From Nipponacmea schrenckii (Eukaryota > Mollusca > Gastropoda > Lottiidae), in the NCBI GenBank assembly GCA_030562195.1, contig JAUJPP010000006.1, positions 6,324,001 through 6,388,000 on the forward strand: a stretch of 64,000 nt of DNA, given 5' to 3'. Position 1 is the stretch's first letter. The number at the start of each line of letters is the position of its first letter. The notes beneath the pieces are model-generated. The model was not told the origin of the DNA. It saw nothing but the letters and a program-made list of their open reading frames with translations, and made no database searches. Positions 1-14,316 of this stretch are shown piece after piece. Made by a program: the position numbers and the translations under genes.

Positions 1-3000
1 CATAACATTGAGTGCAAACATACGATAAAATAATAAATCTTAGCCTAGAGACTATCGCGATTAAAACGTATACGTACATAAACAAGATAGGGTATTAACT
101 AAACATACTTTTCGTCAAATACTGAACCAGAGATTCTTGTCTTTGTATGCGAAGATTGTTCATACTTTAATATTAATGTCATGCCAACCTTATCAAACCT
201 TTTGCAGCTACTTATGTTTCTGTTCAAAGAATTTCGTTGCATCGCCTCATGCAGCGAATTTGGCTTTCTAATAAAATCACTAATTAAATAGCTGTTTTTC
301 CTGCGGCCCTGTTGATTCATCTAGATATATTGAACATCAAACGTTCTCTAGCACGAAAACTCACTTCCTTCATGCACGTATATCCGGAAAAGTCTAAAGG
401 AACATTGAGTCTTGAAAATGCATGCAACATAAACTCCGTTAAGATATTAGAATGAATTAATTAATCAAGGGATAGATACATCAATGAGAATGACTATCGT
501 TCATAAATATTAGTGTGCATTATATTTTCTTTCTCTTTCTCGTCGTCGTGTACACCGGTGTACCTGGTGATATATATATCTGTCAGATGCAATTAAAAGT
601 TATTCGTCTGGGGGCTTAAAAGACTAAATTTCTTCGCTTTAGAGTTATTGGCTTTTCAAAATTGGTACAAATCCTCACAGGGTTACATATCAAGTCAATA
701 GAAGAATTCTAAATTGCATCGGCACACTGCTGTTTTTGATGCCTCCATCATCATTTATATGATTGCTTAGTCTATTTTTCGTTGATATTCTCGTAAAGTA
801 GATTTATCAAGAGGCAATATAATACATTCAGAGTGTTTTGTATTGTTAGTTACACTTTACACAGTCTGTATTTCATTAGAGTTCCTTTCATGACGCCATG
901 CATCTGTACCTAAATAAATGTTATACATGAACCTATGGAATTCCTTTATCTTCATGTACTGAATTTATTCTAATTAATTTAATGGACTGATACAAAAACA
1001 ATACCATGAAGTGACCAAATTGTTAAAGAATAATCTCCAATAACAACGTATTTTATCTGACAAAGGCAACGTTGTAGCAACCTTCAATCTACATAGTATT
1101 ATAGACATTTCATTAAATTCTAAAGATGTGAAAGGGTGACTACCATTTATAATTTTTTTGTGATTAGAGCATCATAAATACATCAAGATGTTGCCAGGTG
1201 AAAAAGTTCACGAATGATTAAAAGGAAAAACCAACTTTTATCTTTGCCATGTTCAATTTGTCAGCTTGATTACACATTACGATTAATGAAGACAAGCATA
1301 CTTAATGATGAAGTAAAAAAATATAGTAATAATTTTTGTGAAGCTAATTTACAAAAAAATTCTACTCGAACATTTTAACGAACTCTAAAATCTCGAATTA
1401 AAAATAGATTTATGTAAACATTTGGTTTGAGTAAGAGGAGGGTTTAATAACCATGTAATTCGCTGTTTTAAGAGTGCTTGTGTTTTCTTTAAAAAAAGGG
1501 TTGATTTAGAGTGCGTAAAGATACTATATTTTTTATTTACTATTTTAAAAAATAATCTCCAACTGCCATTCCCATATAACTTAACTTTGTTATTTTATAT
1601 TCTTCAAAGACTCCCTATGGGCATACCAATACAAAGTCGGTGATACCTAAAAATGGCCATTCATGCAGAGCTGTGCTTTCCCTAAATTATAACATAAAAC
1701 ACACGCAACTTTACTCGCGGGTATAAAATAAGGGTAAAAGCATTGAACTATTAAAAATGACGTGTTGAATAACCGCTTACCCGGAGTGTGACAATGCGAA
1801 CTTTCCGTTTCTAAAGAGTAGATTATTTAGGATTTCCAAAAAAAACTTACCTTATAAACACGAACACAAAACCAAAAAATATCAGGTATTCCTTCTAATA
1901 CTGCCGAATGTTTAAAATCTGTTATCAAAGGTGTAACATTAACAGATTTAGATCTTAATATGCTGTTACAAGAGTCAATAGAAGCACACTGACTAACTGG
2001 AGAATGGCTCAGCCTATTTCTTACTGAATGGTGGGTTGGAATCCATCAATACTTAGCACGGCTGTCAACATCTCGTCGTACAGATATATATTGAAAGCAA
2101 TGGTGTATACTATAGCAGTAGATAAAGGTGGAATCTCTCACCACCTCTAACAACTTATACACGCTATTAAACTTTAAAGATTTTTTCTGAACTATTTTAT
2201 TCAACTATCATTTGTAAATGCCTTGATTCCATATTTACCGAGTTTTAATGTAAAAAGAGAGTAAAATACTATTTGGGAGTAATATGAGTTTGGTGCATGG
2301 CATGCTTAACTTTCTGGATCTTTTCTGGATGTTGATTTCTTTGAAACATCAATTATATATAAATATTAATTAATATTAAAAAATATAATTTTTTTAAATA
2401 AAGGCTGAAACTCGCCTATCACACCTTGATACCTGTAAAGCCTTACACTGACAGCCATACCAATCTCATGCTCCCCAATGAATTCCTTTCGACACAGACG
2501 AATTAAGAATACATGTTTCTAACATTTCCACTGCAATTCGAATCATATCAATTGGGACCCGTTTTTTATCGGGCGCTAAAGTTACTGATGACCTATAAAA
2601 ATAAACTTAACTTAGGCCGAGATCTATGTAGACTATTGATGAGGACGATGTTCTTCAGGAAAGTTTGTTCTAAGGTTAGGCCTATTATTGAGCTCAAGAG
2701 GAACTACTTTCAAATAACTGAATGAAAATTTTCTTGATTGAGATTTGATGGAATAAATAACATCTTTATTCACTTGACAATATCACACCACCATTTATGA
2801 ATATAGTGAACGATTACTTATAAACAATAAGGCATCAAGCTTTCAAGAAGACATCAGTTATAACTAAGACTGTTTTGTTGTTGGAACAGAAGGCTCAAAA
2901 ACTAAATAGACAATTGATAATATTTAGAGACCAATTGTATTCATTAAGGCCTAGGATTAAAAGTTGTTCGTATTGTAGACCTTGGCCTAAAATTTAAGTG

Positions 3001-6000
3001 GCTTTTCCTTGATATGATTTAGATGATGCTATAGTGTGATAATGAGCTTGAAATAAGACAACCAATTTATCATAACCTGTCAATGAAATAGCTTGGTAGA
3101 CAGAAAAGCCTTAAAACAAAACGTGTTTTTTTTTTTAATTTGTGTCTGAGGTAATGCACAACAACTTTCAATGTATCAAAAGACCGTCCATTTTAATAAG
3201 ATGACTACTTTCAGTTTGAAGGTAGAATTATACTTATACAGATTTAGAGAACGAATTTTTATTTTTATGTACAAATGTTAATGTAAAAATGACTAACAAA
3301 AGGAGGAGTATATATTAAAGTGGACCAGGCTTTATTTGTTTCGGACAATCATCCGACAGCCTCAAACACATGAAATCTTTTGGTTAGCTAATCAGAAATA
3401 GTCTACAGAGCTTACCTTTGAAATATGAGCCTTCAAATCCATGTATATCCATAATTACCCGTGTTTGAAAAATTATAATGACTTAAGAAATTACGAACGT
3501 CCCGCCATATTGGAAAACGGTTCGTCTTGATAATCAAAGAGTTATCCTTCCCGTCGTGCAATAGCGGTCATCTATATAAACAGACTACAACGCATTTTTC
3601 AATTGTAGACTTTGTCAAGAGACACACAATTGTCAGACTGACTAGAGACCAGCCGCGTACAGCACGGAAAAAAATGAAAAGTGAAATTTTTACAGCATGT
3701 TTGAGGCATATTTCAAGGTATTTTGTGATTTTCTCAGAGCTTGAATATTTCTGAGGACTGTTTAAATGTAACAAAGGCCCAAAACGACCCCTAAAAATCC
3801 AGCCTGGGCCCCTTTAAACGTTAGGGTCTAAGAATTAAGGATTAAGACGTCTTAATATTGGACTGTTCTTCCATAGACAATTACCTCAAGGCGTTCTGCA
3901 TAACGTTCTTGGTTTTACAAGCTTGCTATAATGTATTTCAAAATTTAGTAAGTGTTCCGATGAGGACCAAATTCGTCGAAAGAGATGAAAGGTTTTTATT
4001 TATGATTCGTAGACATATTTTTAAACCATTTCAAACACAATATACCAGTTTCGGTATAAATAATACAGACCTTACATGAATCCAATAGATATATCAAGAA
4101 TAGACGACACTGATTATCTCCAGTAGGAAAACGATGACATATTTTACAATCTTAATCACGATGTAACCATAGAGGTCAGAAACCACAAGGATATATTTAA
4201 ACTGCAAAATAATAGTGATCACCGTCGCAACACGATCTTGATACTACATTTCTTGAAAATACTGCTATATATCACTATATATATTGGTGGAGCTTAAATT
4301 CTTACGTCCAAGTAACTTCAATATATTTCCCCCTATGATAAGAACTGTCACTAGCTATTGTTTATTATATTAATAATTGACACTGTTAAGATGTTAATGA
4401 AAAAGTCTATGAAAAAAAAGATGATTATCACCACTTGTTTGTGAAAGATTCGGATATTGATAATATTGGTAATCAAGATTCATTGGCGGTAGAATTTTTT
4501 ATAGTTTCTACAAACAATTAGTCTACCAACAACATCATAAATAAGGATGCTTTCAACACCAAGTCTCTGCAAAACTTAAACCGCTATATTACACAATTAA
4601 GTAAGCATCAGAATTGATTGATATTCTTAGTTCATGGTAACCTCGATGATGGAAGAGAACTCCTAGTCTTCGTCTTCTTGACCATTTTTATACATAATAT
4701 CGTTATTTTATCGTTCAGGGTAAGTCTAAAAAGTTTGATAGATCTTCAGATGTTGGGGCATGTTGTTAAGCAGACAGGTCTTTTGAAGAAAAAAAAAACT
4801 TCAGGCAAGTTCAAATTAACGTCTTATTAATAATCATGTCAGTTTGCCTTCCAGTGTCATGTGCCTTCAAGTGCATAAATTATAAAATAATGAAGGTCCA
4901 CCATTATATAAGGAAGTTAGGTCAATGTCTTAAGACACAACTCACACACATTGAAACCGATCTTACAAACAACAGAAAATTCTTAGGTGAACCGTACAAA
5001 TACATTTTGATCTAATAAAGATTTAATACCGATAGAACCCAGTCATTTTTTGATCGATCGACCGCAATTTTTTTTTAAGGCAAAAGTTTGGGAACCTGCG
5101 AGCACTTTTGTTGAAAAGAAAATACGCCTCACTAACGTCTCAAGAATATATAACTTGAAGCACCTACACCACAGAGTGATACGTTCCAAAACATAAAATC
5201 AGATAAGGAAACTAATCAAGTTTTTACAGTGTGTTTGTTTTATTTCGTTTGTCAGAACAGAGAACAGGTTGTGATACCATCAGAATGTTTATTTCAATAG
5301 GCTATAATGAGCTCTATTCTATGCTACCGATACAACTGATTTTATTTTACACATTGGGTTTTCACCAAAGCTAGTGTGGGTAAATATTAGTATACATCAT
5401 AGAAAATGACATATAACAAAACGCAGTTATTGTGAAATTATACTTTCTTTAGTATTCATAATTCAGTATTACTTCAAAAGATGCATGTAAGACATTCCGA
5501 ACTAAAATCAATGCATTCCTCAACAACTTTAAAAGATACAAATTTTCAAACCCTAATGCCATTCATTGCTTTGATTTTGGTTTTACGCAAATAGTAACAT
5601 CTGCCTTATTGTCAATACGTGTGTAACCCTTTGACATGCCTAGCATATCGGTTTTACAAAGATGGACCATCAAACATTGCAACTGCAAGCATTAATGGCA
5701 ATGCTGTGAAATTTGGACTCCCTCTGGCAATAATGTATATATCTGTCAGTATTTAATTCATAATGATTGGGAATTATCTAAATTATCGTTTAAAGAGTGG
5801 TTCTTTAGTTCAAGGTTATTCCACTATGATAAGAATGATACTGTCTTACCGTCATCTATTATAATCTATCTTCATTTCGATATACTGCAGACAGACCAAC
5901 CACTATAGACTTCAATGTTCAGATAACTTTTAATGTATCAATTAACAGGTGAAATTCCTGGGTAAAAAGATTACTCTATTATCGTATATTAAAGTCGAAC

Positions 6001-7803
6001 CCGAGGTAAAAAAAAATATACCTGCTGTGTATATCTGATAAATGATATTTCTTTTTTTAACACAATTTTATTTTGAAGGACGAAACATAATATGTTTCTT
6101 TTGAGGTGATTACGATGTATCCATTTTTCAGATTGTCTGCATGTCCGTACCTGTTTCACCAATCATGATACAACCCATGTCTTGATTTTGTCACAAGGAT
6201 GTATTTTAATGCATTCCACTCTCTTTTCTACTTGGATTTTTTCATTAAAAAACATCAATTACTCAACAAAAAGATTAATAAAAAGGTAGGTAGGAACCTT
6301 TCAGTTTTATTTCCAATAATGTTGTACTCGTATTGTTTCGTGAACGGAGCTTCCATTTTGTAGACTTTTCAGTGCCAGTGGTGTCAACCAGTACCTGGAC
6401 CATGCGGGACTTGTTATTTGAGCACTATCGCGAAATTTATAAGCATGGTAAATATAATTTCTATTAGGTTACTTTATAAACCTTGCATGAAATATATTTT
6501 ATACAGTTGTTAAAACGATATGTATCTATTTTTTATTTGCTATTTATCGGTCCATCAGTCTGTTACTATTTATAGAATGATGAATGTAGTGGAACCGTCA
6601 TGATGTATATGACATACCTGATAAAATATTAGTCTATATATCTTAGGTTTTTATCTTTATTTCCACATAACTATCATTAATAAAACAACCCAAAACAAAC
6701 TGTTTTCAAGAAAGAATTGTTCACAAATTAGATCATCATAGCTATTCTTAGTCAAAATAGGTTATTGACAAACAAATAATTATGTAAATAAAAACAAATT
6801 AACAAAACGAATTATTTCTGGGAGCTGAAAAATCTACCCAAAGGCATGAGTTTTAGATTTCAAATTCATCCATAGAGATCCGCATAATATGAACATTAAA
6901 AGGTTTAACTGTTACTGAAGCAGAAGCATAGTTAATATGGTAAGTTACAAATTTTCATTATCAAAAACATGGTAAATTTTACTTGAAAGTGTGTATCTAC
7001 TTGATCTGAGTGCCTGTATTTTAAGCTTTAACTAAACATGCAACGCACTAATTGTTGTTTTATCAATTTGGCCTAATTTTTATTCCTTATGATGGCTCAG
7101 TATAATTGAAATGAAATAGATTTGGCTTTTCAAAAATCAACGGTAGGACTTGTTTAATTAAAACTTACAGATACGTTTATGGACACATTCCACAAGGTTT
7201 CACAAAAAAGGAATGTCTCTGCTTACTGAGAATAACTCTCCCACACAACCGGGTCATAACTCCATCCAAAATTGATGTCCAGACCCCAAAATGAACTGGA
7301 ATCAACCGAGTCTACAAACTATTAGGTTTCATCCTTCGGATAATTTATACAATTTTAAAAAGTGATAAGATAATTTCTCAAACACTCTAGGCTCTACCAT
7401 TCCAGAAGACAAAGATATTTCAGACTTCCATGGACCGTAACTTGGTTTCAAAACGGAACAGGCTCATAAGATATAAAATGAGTCTTCTTTACAACAGACA
7501 TAATAATCACAAGAAAATATCTCAAACACAATTGCCTGTAGCGTGTTTACAAAATTGTGAACAGAGAGAACGACAGACAAGAAAGGGTTATGATAGTATA
7601 CACTTTAAAATGATAGGGCTATCAGATAAAATCAATAAATCTGTTCTTAAATTAGAAATATCGTCCAAACAGAATATCCCAAAGACATCAGTAAATATGC
7701 AAGTGTCCCAAGACTATTTTTCGTAAAAGCTAGTGTACGCTCATCAATAACATTCAATAACACTATATATTACTAAAAAACATGGATAAAATCAAGATCC
7801 TTA
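1..7803. other. AT-rich non-coding stretch, nothing recognised
   Basis: Stops are frequent in all six frames. The longest open frames (70-98 codons, for example 7430-7726 on +) show no motif I recognise and have the composition of random AT-rich DNA. The stretch at 3858-5100 has several short open pieces on + separated by stops, but I could not match them to a family. Short poly-A and poly-T runs occur. A short segment near 3440-3475 resembles one near 45355-45390 (see findings). Confidence 0.6.
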
Positions 7804-7829
7804 ATTCCAGATGTTCATTCATCTGGAAT
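7804..7829. repeat. Short perfect hairpin
   Basis: ATTCCAGATG and CATCTGGAAT form perfect 10-bp arms around a 6-base loop (TTCATT). It is isolated and I can give it no function; it may be the remains of a small inverted-repeat element. Confidence 0.5.
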
Positions 7830-7916
7830 GTATTATACCATACCCCAGACCTCGGCCAGGTATCTTTTCAAAAAATCAGATCACATCAAATAAACAAGAT
7901 ACTATCAGATCAGATA

Positions 7917-7980
7917 ATTATTATTATTAAGATGTATTTATATGGCGCATCTTTCACCTAAGTACTCAGATGCGCTTTAC
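7917..7980. repeat. ATT microsatellite next to a GCGCATCT hairpin
   Basis: A short (ATT)n run is followed by GCGCATCT (7945-7952) and its complement AGATGCGC (7968-7975) around a 15-base loop, then CTTTACA. A TTTATATGGCGC...GCGCTTTACA block beside an ATT microsatellite is the sort of segment found at the ends of interspersed repeats in marine invertebrates. That link is from memory of the family type; only the hairpin and microsatellite are seen directly. Confidence 0.4.
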
Positions 7981-9121
7981 AATAGAATAAATATTTTAAA
8001 ATGAATATTTTGGGTAACAAATAAGATGAGTGAATATTTTGGGTTATAAATATCAGGTAAAAAGTATAAAAAGAAAGTCCTTGTTAATAATTTTGAGAAT
8101 GAGTGGGTGGTTTTGGAATGTATAACTGACATGCCTCTCAAAAGAATGATTGAAGGTAGATATGACGAGAAAGATGGATAGACAAGAGAATTATTAAATG
8201 TTTGAATAAATCATAATGATTATATAAAAAAGATTTCTTTTCTTTTCGCTTACAAAACATACTAGACGGTTAAAACATCCTCTTTTCATCTGGGAACTGA
8301 TTTATAAGATTTATAGCTGTGAAATAAATTCTTGAGAACTTAAATTTATGTCCATGCTATCCCTTTAAGAATTCCCTTAACACCAAGACCATTCCCATAT
8401 AAATATCTAACTCAATAGCTGCAATGTTGAATACCCAAAATATCGTTAGACAATCCGGAAGACAACCGGTCTAATTTGTGTAATCTCATTCTTCTGATCA
8501 ATGATACAAGGCGTCCGAGGAGGACGTTTTGAAAGAATTTCCAAATTTAATAGTATTATAATATTCATCAAAAGGATTCACTCGATAGAACTCAACTCAG
8601 TTCAATTAAAAAAGGAATTTTATTTGATCGCAAATCTAATAATTTAATTTAATATAAGAAGCAGACCGAAGCAGATTTAGCTTCAAGCCTTACTTGTTAG
8701 AAACTTCAAAGAATATGACTACTTTAATGAGTCTTTATACTGGGTTAACAATGTGTATGGAATCCCTTCCAATTTTTTTTTTTTTTCTTGCATGAATTGA
8801 TTAACGTCCACAGATTAGAATGTACTGCTTGCATCATAAAAAAAACACTGTGTTCGTCTGTTCGTACCTTCATTTGTACTTGACACATTCAATGCTATGT
8901 ACAGCCCTAGAGACCAAGCCGTACATTATATGCGCTTTAAGAGTGAGCACTAACGATGACAATAAGGCAAATTTAGAAATGGCCGCCTTGTTTCATAGGT
9001 AACAGAAGGAAAAATCCAGGTTTCGCATTGTTTGAAGGTTATTAAATTTCGAAATATATTTTAATGGAGTTAGCTGCAAACATGCTAAATATTCTCACAC
9101 TGAAAAGATATTTAGCCTAGT
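7981..9121. other. AT-rich non-coding stretch
   Basis: No gene or repeat recognised. A T-run of about 15 bases lies near 8774-8788. The small open frame at 8820-9002 (60 codons) carries no recognisable domain. Confidence 0.5.
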
Positions 9122-9370
9122 AGATAGAAAATTACTATATTTTCGTTATTGGGATAACCACTCGGCCAACGGACCACTCGGTCTAGACGGTTGACATGTA
9201 TTGCTGGCGATTAGGTGCCTGACTCTGTGATCGCTGGTTCGAAACCCGTTCGGGTAGCCAATTTTCAGCACGAGAATCTGTGCTATACCAAGAAAGTGTT
9301 ATCCCAATAACGAAAATATAGTTGCAACACCACTTTCTAAATGACATTAAATCATCTAGATAGAACATTA
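9122..9370 (+). mobile_element. tRNA-derived SINE-like element bounded by perfect inverted repeats
   Basis: The interior carries an RNA polymerase III B box, GGTTCGAAACC (9236-9246), and a degraded A-box region around 9160-9190 (CACTCGG...TCTAGACGG), so it derives from a tRNA, probably of the Leu/Ser type. It is flanked by perfect 22-bp inverted repeats at 9137-9158 and 9298-9319. The whole is bracketed by a 13-bp direct repeat, AGATAGAA(A/C)ATTA, at 9122-9134 and 9358-9370 with one mismatch, which I read as a target-site duplication. The inserted unit is then 223 bp. A relative lies at 53320-53674. SINEs normally lack terminal inverted repeats, so this could also be a MITE that captured a SINE head. 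Confidence 0.7.
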
Positions 9371-12300
9371 GATAAGTAAGACCAATATTTGGATAATTAT
9401 ACTACTTTCTATTCAATATAAGTAACATATCAACTGATCTTTATCGAGCAATACAATACACTATTACTGTATACTAGACAAAAGATACTTGTATGTGAGT
9501 TGTAAGTTGCTAAAATTAACAAGTAGTGTTAAGTTTCCATAATAGTGGTCTTATATGAAGCCAGTGTTGCCTTGAGAACAGTACCTGGCTGGTTAATAAC
9601 GAAATAAAAAAAAAAAAATGGAATGCCATGATTTAATCTTATTCCAAACTCACAGATCACAAAAAACCCTTAAAAAAGATTGAGCCCTTACCGGAGGATT
9701 CAGGACTACATACAACATCAACACAACCATGGAATGATCGGGGTAAATTTAACCTGAGTTCTTTAGAATGTCACTATTGTTAGTTATTAGGATAAAAAAG
9801 GATAACAATTGAATTCTAGCAGTACTGTAGTTTTAATAGAATCTTAAGGATTGAAGAAAAAAGAAAGATATTGATCAAAACGTGTTGTATTATCAGTTCG
9901 TCATTATTAGAATCTGCTTAACAAACCTATTTATAGAACATTCCTTTCTACTTCACGTCACACCGGAACTCAAATCCGTACAGTAGGTCTTAAGAGAGCT
10001 GACTACAGACCGATATAATTTAAGTACGTGTCGGAATTAATTGTTTAAATTGTTTTTTTTTTCTACTGTCGTTTAGAATTCCAAACATCAAGTGATCAGA
10101 AAACATTCACTGTAACAACTATGTTACCTTGCCAGTATTGTACTACCAACCAGGCTTTCTAAGAAAACATAAGGTGATGGTGCCCTGCCTGCGGGGGCCA
10201 CACAATTTACGGGGAGGCACAGGCCATTATTTCACTGATTAAAATGATAAATTGGGCGGGGAAGGATCTGGTCAAACCATGCCACCCTCCACCCCTCCAT
10301 GGAAACGCCACTATACCTTTCCATGGCTGTTCTCTTCATAAGAAAGAACGTGTCATTAAGTAGTTTTACAGGGATGCACACTGTTCAATAAAAGTACATG
10401 TTTACTTTCTCGATTACTTAAATGAAAACACACAGAGATGAACATCTAATTTCTTATGTTACAACCACAACCCTCACACAATGTAATAATACAATACTCT
10501 CAATTGACTAAATAATATTCCTGAAATATTATATTCAAATCCTATATAGATATTAAGATATAGGTTAAGACCTGTGTGTTTAACTTTTCAATCAGTCATT
10601 CTTAGAATTTATTCTATACTCTTCTCGCTTTATTTCCAACACCCTAGTCGCGTTTTGATTTTGATCTAGTTTGTACGATCTAAGTTGAGTTTTTGATCCG
10701 ACACAGAAACCTCTATAGAAATCAGTTACATGGTTGAATATTTAATGTGACTTAACAAAGATTTCGTCCTTTTTTATGGCATTCTAGTTGTTTGTTATCT
10801 ATCGTTTAATAATGAATAACTACAGTCTGCTTTCATTCAAACTCTTTTCTCTAGGTAGGGAAAATGATTAAAAATGTTTGACTTGTCATAGCGAACATCA
10901 TGCAATTCCTTGGCATTTGTAAAGCTAGTAAATGTTTTAAACAGTTATTATTAGAACACGAAGTTGAAAATCGGAAGTAATAAGAAAGACTTGGCAATAT
11001 TGCATTTATGTGTGTAATTTCACTAGGTTTAGCTTTTACCAACAGCCTCGGTACCAAAATAGCAACTCGTCTTGTAAAGATTATGTAACCTGAGTCGAAA
11101 GATAAAGAGATAATTTAGTTGAGTAAAAAATTGAGTAGAGCAGGTTTATGTTGGAAGCATTTTAAGAAACATATGCAAGGTAATAAATACATCCATGCGG
11201 CTTTGTTTTTATTTTAGCAGGCTATGCAAGGTTATATAGGGGGAAAGGTGGGTAAATTGGACCACCTAAGAAGTATGACTACAGTTCAAAATTCCAATTG
11301 CTTCTCGCAAATCTTTAATGCTTACCCAATGCACACACAATGCAAAACTCCACGGAAACCAAAATTTGTGAGTCTAAATGAAAAAGTAAGTTTTTAGGAT
11401 AGGTTTGAAAATATTACACGACTGGTCCAATTTACACGACATCTAGGATAATAAGACCAGGGTGTAGGCTAATTTGGAACGAAGCAAATCGAGAAATAGT
11501 TGAATAATATTGAGGAATCAGAGAAAAATGTAATTTATTTCCGCGGGGACAAAAACTATTTAAGAAAGCAAAATAAAGTAACCCGTTTCAGTAGTTATGC
11601 AATTGGGGCACATTGGTCATAAACCAGGGTCAATGCACAAATTAGCATACTCTAAAAAAAAGTGTAAAAGTTCACTCTCCGCGTATTTAGATTTGACTAC
11701 TTATCCACTGAGCTTTTTAGTAAACAAAGTGACATAAAATTGTGGTCCTCTATCGTTTCTATATTCGCTCTTGTTTAATTATTTAGAGATAATGTGGCAG
11801 TTCCCTGCAAGTAAACACAATTTCGATTTAATTATAACATTCTAGATCTAAATGACTTGTATATTGATATTTTAATTAACACCTTAATCAATAAGATAAT
11901 GAATCAGTAGTCATTTTTCACCTGAAGAATTCAAAATAAGTCTAGATATTTGAAAGTATTTTAACTTCTGTAACATCACTAGTGACCGATAGAGAGACAA
12001 ATTCTTTGATCATGCTGAGATAGGAGTGATGATACTTCCTTCCCGTGGAAATTGAGTCTAGTCACCAGGGTCATCTCTGTTCTTCATACTGCTTCTGGCT
12101 TCTTAGAGGCACGTGTCTGATCATATATACACGAATATTTGTCAGTTTACTGATAGGAAATTATTTTGTCACTCCACTTAATCGAATAGCATTTTTTCCA
12201 TGATAAATTATCAAATTAAACCTTCTGTTACTTTCAATATCTCGCTAAAAAAGTTTCGTTCATGTCGCAATTTATAACCAATTAGCTACGATGACAACCA

Positions 12301-14298
12301 CAATTTTAACATAGGAAAAATCTGCTAGAAACTGATAGAAACATCCGCCTGTACAGGAAAAGACAATTTAAAAATAACATTTTTACATTTTTGAATCTGT
12401 CCATTTAGTTTCCTCCTCTTTTGACATGAATACCCGGATCTTCACTTTAACATATCTAAATTCTCCGAACTTCCTTCAACTTAAATAACCAATGGCCTGA
12501 CATCGTATTACCAACAGTCAACCTTACCATTCGTTACAGATAATATAACTGCTCTGAATTTCATCGAGCCTTAGCCTACTAACCACCGACCACCTCCCAA
12601 ACCATCAAGTTAAATGTCACACCATCAACCGAAAATTCACGATTTCTCCAGATTACGAAAATATTTCTTACCCTTGTTTTGAATTCATCATGATTCCAAA
12701 CCAGCACCTTGTTGGACTTGTGAGTCAGTGACTCGAATGTAGTGTGCGACTGTGCAAGCCGTTTACACGGATTCCTCTTCCACCCTAGGACAACACAATG
12801 ACTAGATATCTTACCTAATGATCCTGATGCGTAATCATGTAACTTTGATACTGATAAAAACAGATAATTTTTAGAAAAATATCCCTGACTTTACATTGTC
12901 ACCATTAGCCCAATAAGGAAGAGAGCAGCGGCATTTAAAATCAATTTCATTTTAGAATAATTAAATGTAAGTGTTTTTTCACAGGCGCTAGTGGTTATTA
13001 CAAACTAAATTGAACCTCAATAAAAGTTCGAAATAATGTTCTACGCAATTTAGCCTGCTTTTATTTGAAGAGTGTAGTGTCTTACTAAGAACAAATCTTC
13101 AGATCTTTTTCTCTGACACAGTAATGAGGGTGTAAATTAGGTTAAAAACCCAATAGGTTGATGTAGTAATGTAGCACAATAATGAATAATGAAGTAAAAG
13201 CTAAAGAAAATGTAATAATAAACTTTAGTAACATCAATTTGAGCATATTTTTTTCTTAAGACTGCTTATGACTTTGTTGCTGCTTTTGTTTCGTAACATA
13301 TTTGAACCGACAGCTAAACTTGTAGTTAACCTTTAAACCATTATTATTGTCAATCAGTATGGGTAATATGGGCTGACAGAAGCACAGATGGTCGTTTACA
13401 GACTTGAGAACACAACTATATGGATGAGATACATCATTTTCTGCTGATCCTAATATAACACTTAAAATATCAATGAAATGACCAAACTTCAATATTTCAA
13501 AAGATTTCACTTACATTCTAAATAAAATTATGGTTAAATGAAATGAATTGAGTTAAAAGTTCTTTTCCTTTGCACCTCATAAAGTCGGAGAGCAATTTTG
13601 CCAGGACATTACCTTACTATATTTTTCAAGCATAGCCTCTAGCACATGGGTTATTGTCGCATCCTAAACTAGACGCCATTCCCATGCCAACACCTTTTGA
13701 GTATGAATATGGATTCTTGCTATACATTACAGTTGTTGTGGAAGGGTTAAATCAATATTAAATTAAAGTAAGTAGAAAGACATTCAAATGATAAATCATT
13801 TTCAATTCTTTTTAGAATTGGAAATATCACTAGAGAATAATATGCTAGAGAATAATGAGGATCACCTGGGGCTCTTTTAAATCGATGCCTTTGGTTCTTC
13901 GAAGACAGAAAGAATGTGTGCATGTATTGAATCGGAGCTAAGAGGTCTTTAGGGCTAGGAATAGACACGAAGAGTTATTTCAGGCCAAAGTATTCCATAA
14001 ATACAATATAATCAATTCGCTTTCTTCTTTATTTCTGTGAACCATTAGGCTATTTTGAATTACATTAGTGACATGTATCGGTCAATGTTGCCTTTGTTAC
14101 GTTACCTGGCATTTTTAATCTATTCTTTTAGGACAGAGTACAGTTCATTTCCAAAAGTACCAGGTAGAAAATAGAAAGAGAAATATTAAGGAAATGTTCT
14201 AGCTCAATTTTTACTTGTCTCAGGACTAATTCAAAATACACTGTACATTGACATTATGAAAGATGTCAACATGACTACTTAGAGAAGGAGAGACCGAT
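9371..14298. other. AT-rich non-coding stretch
   Basis: No gene recognised. Around 10180-10310 there is a locally GC-richer patch with G/C runs. Around 11235-11640 phrases such as GTAAATTGGACC and GGTCCAATTTAC recur in both orientations, which hints at an eroded transposon, but I could not define ends. The open frame at 13256-13510 on the minus strand (84 codons) has no motif I recognise. Confidence 0.5.
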
Positions 14299-14316
14299 CT
14301 ATATATATATATATAG
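14299..14316. repeat. (TA)n microsatellite
   Basis: A short uninterrupted run of alternating A and T, about 8 dinucleotides. A similar run lies at 15657-15672. Confidence 0.85.

Noticed and set aside
3858..5100. Several short open + frames in succession (for example 3858-4079, 4618-4830)
   Set aside because: I tried to read them as a decayed element, but no conserved motif emerged and stops are dense. Composition is that of random AT-rich DNA.
7430..7726. 98-codon open frame on +
   Set aside because: No motif, no signal peptide, no splice context. Length is not exceptional for chance in 64 kb.
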